DNA of 64,000 bases from contig OX388341.1 of the NCBI GenBank assembly GCA_947579665.1, positions 372,001-436,000 on the forward strand. Reading direction: 5' to 3'. Source of the stretch: Sympetrum striolatum. Its lineage: Eukaryota > Arthropoda > Insecta > Odonata > Libellulidae. Made by a program: the position numbers and the translations under genes. Shown here piece after piece: positions 61,801 to 64,000 of the stretch (its first letter is position 1; each line of letters opens with the position of its first letter). Under the pieces are notes generated by a model that saw only the letters and a program-made list of their open reading frames with translations, ran no database searches and was not told the origin of the DNA.

Positions 61801-63686
61801 GTGCAAGACTAAAAGAAAACAAAAGAATAAACCAAACACCAATGTAACAGCCTCTAATTCATGCTGAAATAAAATTAAAAGACAGTCATATGTATGTACA
61901 ATCAATTTAGTAATAAATATAGAATAATTGAAGGCATGGAACCAAAACCAAGTGTACTAAGCAAATCAGATCCTGAGCCAAAATAAAATAAAATGAACAT
62001 CAACATGGCAGCCAATTACCCAGGGATTGTCCCCTCATCTGCAAGCAATCCGTCTGCTGTTTCAGCACCATTGGCAGAGGGTGGAAGGGAAGCGGGGGCT
62101 GCTGCCCCGCTCCCCTCATCCTCTGCACCCTCATCTTGCTCCTCCAAATCTCTGATTAACAGAATCATGTTAGTAAGGGCTAACTATTAAAAATATACCA
62201 CCAAAATTTATTTCATGTATAGATGATAAAAAGCATGAATGAGATCTGCAAATGCAAGAAAACTTTAAATCACATCCTTTAGAGCAGGGTTTCCCAAACT
62301 TTTTCTGCAATGGAACACTTCGCAAACCTGGGAAGTTTAACAGAACACTACGCTTATACAGTAGAACCCCGATCTATCGTTTTTGAAGGGACCGAGAGAA
62401 AAGACGATGAATGCGGGAAAACGATCAGAACGGGAAATGTAGACTCAGCTCTCACTATTAAAACGAAAGTTTATCCAAAGAAAACCTCTAAAGATTTCGA
62501 AAAAGAACGTACTGAACTCCTAGAGACGGTCCAAACAGGGTGAAATATGCCAGTAAACTGAGAAGGCCAAACAGGACTCTTACGCGCACCCATGTGAAAG
62601 CTCTCCAATAGGATACAATGTAATAAAACAGCCCCGGATGTGTTTAAAAATTGGCCGTTTTGAGCAAGTGCTACGACAGCCTTAAAGAAAGTTCATGCCA
62701 AGCTCTCAAAGAAAATTTTTGTCGCAATTCCTAATACTTTGTCTTTCTTCCTCGATTGGGCCAAAAATCTGAACGATGGATGCAGGAAAATAATATTTCG
62801 ATGGACGATGAATGCGGTATTACTTTACATGTCTCCTTATGGGCCTAAGTCGGGACTATAGAAAATAAACGATAAATCCGGGAAAACGACAAATGCGGGA
62901 ACGATGGATCGAGGTTCTACTGTATTTAGGTTAGGTAATTCTACTTGTAAAATTAAAAAAAAATCATTTAATTACAAATTATTTTTAAATATAAAACAAT
63001 AATATTGTAATAAGAACTTAAAATATGAATCAATAAAGCATTTGATGTCTTTAATTCTCCAATTTTCCATTGACACTCCAAATTGTCACGGAACACCTAT
63101 TCAGGTTCAGCGGAACATAGTTTGGGAAACTCTGCTTTAGAGCAAGCTCACAAGCATATTTGTAAGAAAATTGTTCATCACTTGCTAAAGAGGGAAATTT
63201 GCATCACACTAGAATATTTTTAAAACAGCAGAAGAAAAACATCTTGATATGGCAACCCTTGAGTTGGAAACCAGTGAGCTTGCCTTTAGATTTGAAGTAA
63301 GTTTCTTTAAAGGCAAAATATCATCTCGAGTTGGAACTTTAAATGAATTTTCTTCTCTTGTAAGTTTCACTAGAGAAAGAACTGTCAACCCTAATAACAT
63401 TGTTACAACTCCTTGTAAAAGCAGACCTAGCTTGTAAGCTGTAGCATAGAATCTTCATCAGTGGGTTTTGAAGCAAAATTCAACAATGTCAAATGTTAAT
63501 GCAAACACACTTACAAATCTTTCCTCTTTCGGTCACCTGACCCACTTGGCGATGCTGTACCACCACGTTTTTCCCCAGCTGCATGCCTTTGGGACCTTCC
63601 TTTTCTTAGGCGTCTAAATGATTCTCTTAAAGATTTCTTAAATGACTTACGACGGGATATAGGGGCATCTCCTGCTCCAGAGAGAT
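52863..63686 (-). CDS. l(2)gl: Lethal(2) giant larvae homologue, 5' end beyond the window
   Basis: Exons in coding order (minus): 63515-63686, 62020-62151, 60462-61468, 56883-56999, 54657-54823, 54301-54521, 53358-53707, 53089-53257 and 52863-53011, 2484 nt with phase kept throughout. The first carries [20 protein letters not shown], the basic aPKC phosphorylation and membrane-binding stretch. Later come [74 protein letters not shown] and [16 protein letters not shown], all in the order of Lgl/LLGL C-terminal halves, then [12 protein letters not shown]. The family antagonises aPKC/Par and sets basolateral polarity. The 1007-bp exon encodes an unusually long Ser/Pro-rich loop, and the 350-bp exon a Glu/Ala-rich run. 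After 52863 the frame can end at TAG (…AGESEFLP) or splice on at AAA|GTGAGT. Confidence 0.93.
55258..56530 (-). mobile_element. Mariner element with intact ends and dead transposase, 1273 bp
   Basis: Inverted termini CGAGGGTCATCCAG (23 of the first 25 positions match), flanked by TA at 55256-55257 and 56531-56532. Minus-strand coding remains include an HTH-like N-terminal part ([28 protein letters not shown]), [29 protein letters not shown] (second catalytic aspartate region) and a C-terminal [12 protein letters not shown]. Several stops and frameshifts interrupt it. It lies in an lgl intron, antisense to nothing and parallel to the host gene. Confidence 0.9.
57135..58075 (+). repeat. Copy F of the B-box-like repeat family
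   Basis: The head GTTGCTCGCGTACTGCAAGC is at 57147; the following TTTAAAGTAC and TTGGTTTGAAAA blocks match copy A. GATCAAACCAAGGACC and AGCATCGAACCAAGG cores lie in the body. The tail GGTATCGAACCCATGATACT then GAGGTTCAAAGTCAC is near 57948-57981. Located in an lgl intron. Confidence 0.75.
58130..59130 (+). mobile_element. Ty1/copia retrotransposon fragment (reverse transcriptase end and RNase H), degenerate
   Basis: The clearest part, 58639-58899, reads [31 protein letters not shown] and [15 protein letters not shown], the copia RNase H core. Upstream in shifted frames are [30 protein letters not shown] and KNTMNYAL. Downstream are [13 protein letters not shown] and [14 protein letters not shown], then [13 protein letters not shown]. 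Order and content match the end of copia pol. No LTR was recognised. Confidence 0.85.
59774..59955 (-). mobile_element. SINE-like insertion of 158 bp with a 12-bp target duplication
   Basis: Perfect AAGGCTAAAGAG copies flank 59786-59943. On the minus strand the insert begins CCCAGGGAAAAACGGACTTG and contains a tRNA-like GGTTAGAGGAAGATCCCGGG with TTCGTTTCCCGG (B-box plus T-arm). The same CAAGTCCGTTTTTCCCTGGG end is present inverted further in, forming a 22-bp hairpin stem. Long direct flanks point to target-primed insertion. Confidence 0.8.
62285..63134. mobile_element. hAT MITE with perfect 8-bp target duplication, split by a nested element
   Basis: Ends CAGGGTTTCCCAAACTTTTT and CAGAGTTTCCCAAACTATGT (complement), flanked by CTTTAGAG at 62277-62284 and 63135-63142. 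Without the nested 564-bp element it is about 286 bp. Located in an lgl intron. Confidence 0.88.
62359..62922. mobile_element. Pogo/Tigger-type MITE, 564 bp, nested in the hAT MITE
   Basis: Ends CAGTAGAACCCCGATCTATC and CAGTAGAACCTCGATCCATC (complement), each next to TA. Subterminal GATGAATGCGGGAAAACGA blocks recur inverted near the right end. No intact transposase. Confidence 0.85.
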
Positions 63687-64000
63687 CTGTAAAGAGAATG
63701 AAGTCATTGAGAAAATTATGATAAGGACATAGATGCATTGCTTTAGCAGAGACCAGACAAATATAAACATTTTATTAATTCTGCGCATTTCCATGACTTT
63801 ACTTAACAATCAGGCATTGAAAATTCTAAGCAAAAGATTTTGTCAACATTAGATTTGCAAATGGGGCCCTGGTACAACCACGATGCACCATCTGCAAACA
63901 TTTAAATTTGCAACTCTCAGAAAAGGGCCCTCTTCCAACATACCCTACTCAAGCAACAAACTCCATTCAGAAGACCTACGTTAAAGGTGGCCAAATATGT
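63687..64000 (-). other. lgl intron, truncated by the window edge
   Basis: Lies upstream of the acceptor CTCTTTACAG at 63687. No further exon is visible before the window ends. Confidence 0.6.

Overview
This is a eukaryotic nuclear window, most likely from an arthropod and probably an insect outside the higher flies. Genes have many short exons with GT-AG introns. The background is AT-rich, and introns and spacers are loaded with mariner/Tc1, pogo, hAT, copia, LINE and tRNA-derived repeats. No bacterial or organellar features were seen. The species cannot be fixed from the sequence alone.

Layout. (1) 1-7.6 kb: a one-stop-disrupted open frame of unknown family (1405-1989, +), and a complete small gene on the minus strand (about 6219-3050). 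That gene encodes a 104-residue secreted, cysteine-containing peptide precursor that I do not recognise. It has a TATA box, a 5' UTR exon, three coding exons all joined in phase 0, and a poly(A) signal. It is the best candidate for something undescribed. (2) 7.6-16.7 kb: a repeat-dense stretch. It holds three copies of one repeat family built of roughly 330-bp units carrying B-box-like cores (one copy sits inside a 2.5-kb element with inverted ends), a hAT MITE and two CGG-rich patches. (3) 16.7-23.6 kb: a divergent pair. One is an acidic-tailed membrane protein of unknown family (minus); the other is L-xylulose/dicarbonyl reductase DCXR (plus, six coding exons, 244 aa). (4) 25.0-36.75 kb, minus: the whole coding region of the casein kinase 1 delta/epsilon orthologue discs overgrown/doubletime (nine coding exons, 499 aa). 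Its introns hold a pogo-like element, a fold-back mariner remnant and tRNA-like SINE heads. (5) 37.3-40.1 kb, plus: a homologue of the vertebrate meiosis protein M1AP, head-to-head with the kinase. (6) 40.1-46.4 kb: spacer with a LINE remnant, TIR elements, a 77-bp Tc1-type palindrome and an element whose empty site lies elsewhere in the window. (7) 46.5-64 kb, minus: the 3' two-thirds of lethal(2) giant larvae, including the aPKC-target basic stretch. The 5' end is outside the window. Its introns hold an intact-ended but dead mariner, a copia remnant and a SINE with a 12-bp target duplication.

Functionally, lgl (cell polarity), dco (clock, Hippo and Wnt kinase), DCXR (carbonyl reduction) and M1AP (meiotic recombination) are unrelated housekeeping or germline genes. 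There is no operon logic. The close divergent pairs 20.6/21.0 kb and 36.75/37.3 kb probably share promoter regions. Exon boundaries given here were set by hand from splice signals, phase continuity and protein similarity recalled from memory. No search was run.
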